5,567 nt of DNA, taken from an uncultured bacterium. GTDB lineage: Bacteria > Cyanobacteriota > Vampirovibrionia > Gastranaerophilales > Gastranaerophilaceae. The DNA lies in NCBI GenBank assembly GCA_949286405.1, contig CASECH010000137.1:1-5567 (forward strand). The letters are read 5' to 3'. The notes below the pieces were generated by a model. It did not search any database and was not told the origin of the DNA. It saw only the letters and a program-made list of their open reading frames with translations. Made by a program: the position numbers and the translations under genes. Positions 5,460-5,567 of the stretch are shown piece after piece; the first letter of the stretch is position 1, and each line of letters starts with the position of its first letter.

Positions 5460-5567
5460 ATGAGAGATATTTGTTGGAATTTCGGGGGGGGGGCGATTAT
5501 TTAGCCGCAGAAAGGAATTTTTTACCCCATTGTAAAAGAGAAAAAATATGTTATACTAGTGATATGA
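5460..5567 (+). CDS. 5' end of an unrecognised gene, frame interrupted at a G10 tract (possible phase-variable gene), cut by the window end
   Basis: Translation from 5460 gives MRDICWNF, then glycines encoded by a ten-G run, and stops at TAG 5502-5504 after 14 residues. If the run had 11 G (or 8), the frame would continue as GDYLAAERNFLPHCKREK and remain open to the window end, about 36 residues in all. With 9 G it would stop at 5532-5534 (24 residues). Promoter, leader length and Shine-Dalgarno all look like a genuine gene start. I do not recognise the protein; the visible part has three Cys and no signal peptide or membrane segment. The open run after the tract is short (about 24 codons), so chance cannot be excluded. 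Alternatives: phase-variable gene in its OFF state, homopolymer miscount, decayed gene, or a short leader ORF before a promoter at 5530-5557. Confidence 0.45.
5484..5493 (+). repeat. Homopolymeric tract of ten G, near the start of an open frame
   Basis: Ten consecutive G begin right after the eighth codon of the frame starting at 5460. It is the longest homopolymer I see in the window: A or T runs reach about seven and the next longest G run is five (485-515 region). Tracts of this length are prone to slipped-strand length change during replication and to sequencing miscounts. Confidence 0.95.
5530..5557 (+). promoter_or_regulatory. Candidate extended -10 promoter at the right edge
   Basis: TTGTAA (5530-5535), a 16-base spacer and TATACT (5552-5557), with TG at 5549-5550 giving an extended -10. 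Predicted start is near 5564, so it would serve a gene beyond the window. It lies inside the frame reopened by a tract shift, so it either competes with the idea of a long gene starting at 5460 or is a chance match. Confidence 0.4.

Noticed and set aside
5484..5528. G-quadruplex or G/C hairpin formed by the G10 run and CCCC at 5525-5528
   Set aside because: A single G run cannot easily supply four separated tracts for an intramolecular quadruplex, and the 4-base pairing over a 31-base loop is weak.

Overview
The window is AT-rich bacterial DNA, apparently chromosomal and roughly one-third G+C by eye. It holds three complete genes on the minus strand (typA, a 14-helix-type MFS transporter, glmU), the 3' end of a pseudopilin-like gene on the plus strand, and the start of an unidentified plus-strand gene at the right edge. 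The best guess at the source is a gut Gastranaerophilales/Melainabacteria-type lineage (non-photosynthetic relatives of Cyanobacteria). This rests on the Cys-rich pseudopilin with a DINGPKGPNKWGYDVF motif, which I recall as typical of that group, and on a TypA N-terminus that resembles cyanobacterial TypA. It is an inference from memory, not a search result.

Layout, left to right. (1) 1-633 (+): C-terminal 210 residues of a secreted or pilus-like Cys-rich protein; its N-terminus lies outside the window. (2) 637-665: a perfect 12-bp hairpin that serves as a shared terminator between this gene and the converging typA, whose stop codon lies inside the stem. (3) 664-2463 (-): typA/bipA, the ribosome-associated GTPase, with its own sigma70-type promoter and a small palindrome at the predicted transcription start. 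(4) 2552-3952 (-): an MFS transporter of the DHA2 type, with no visible Shine-Dalgarno and possibly a leaderless mRNA. (5) 3984-4022: a strong intrinsic terminator for glmU. (6) 4066-5334 (-): glmU, the bifunctional enzyme of UDP-GlcNAc synthesis, unusually short because about two coils of its left-handed beta-helix are missing. (7) 5362-5428: back-to-back divergent promoters, one for glmU and one for the gene to the right. (8) 5460-5567 (+): a well-signalled gene start (promoter, Shine-Dalgarno, ATG) whose frame is broken after eight codons by a run of ten G residues. Changing the tract to 8 or 11 G reopens the frame to the window end.

The genes do not form one pathway. glmU appears to be a single-gene transcription unit with its own promoter and terminator. 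The transporter and typA are co-directional, with no clear terminator between them, but typA has its own promoter. The most noteworthy item is the G10 tract, which is either a slipped-strand (phase-variable) switch or a sequencing/assembly error. The second most noteworthy is the compact GlmU. No RNA gene, CRISPR array or insertion sequence was seen, and no gene-free stretch exceeds 300 bases.
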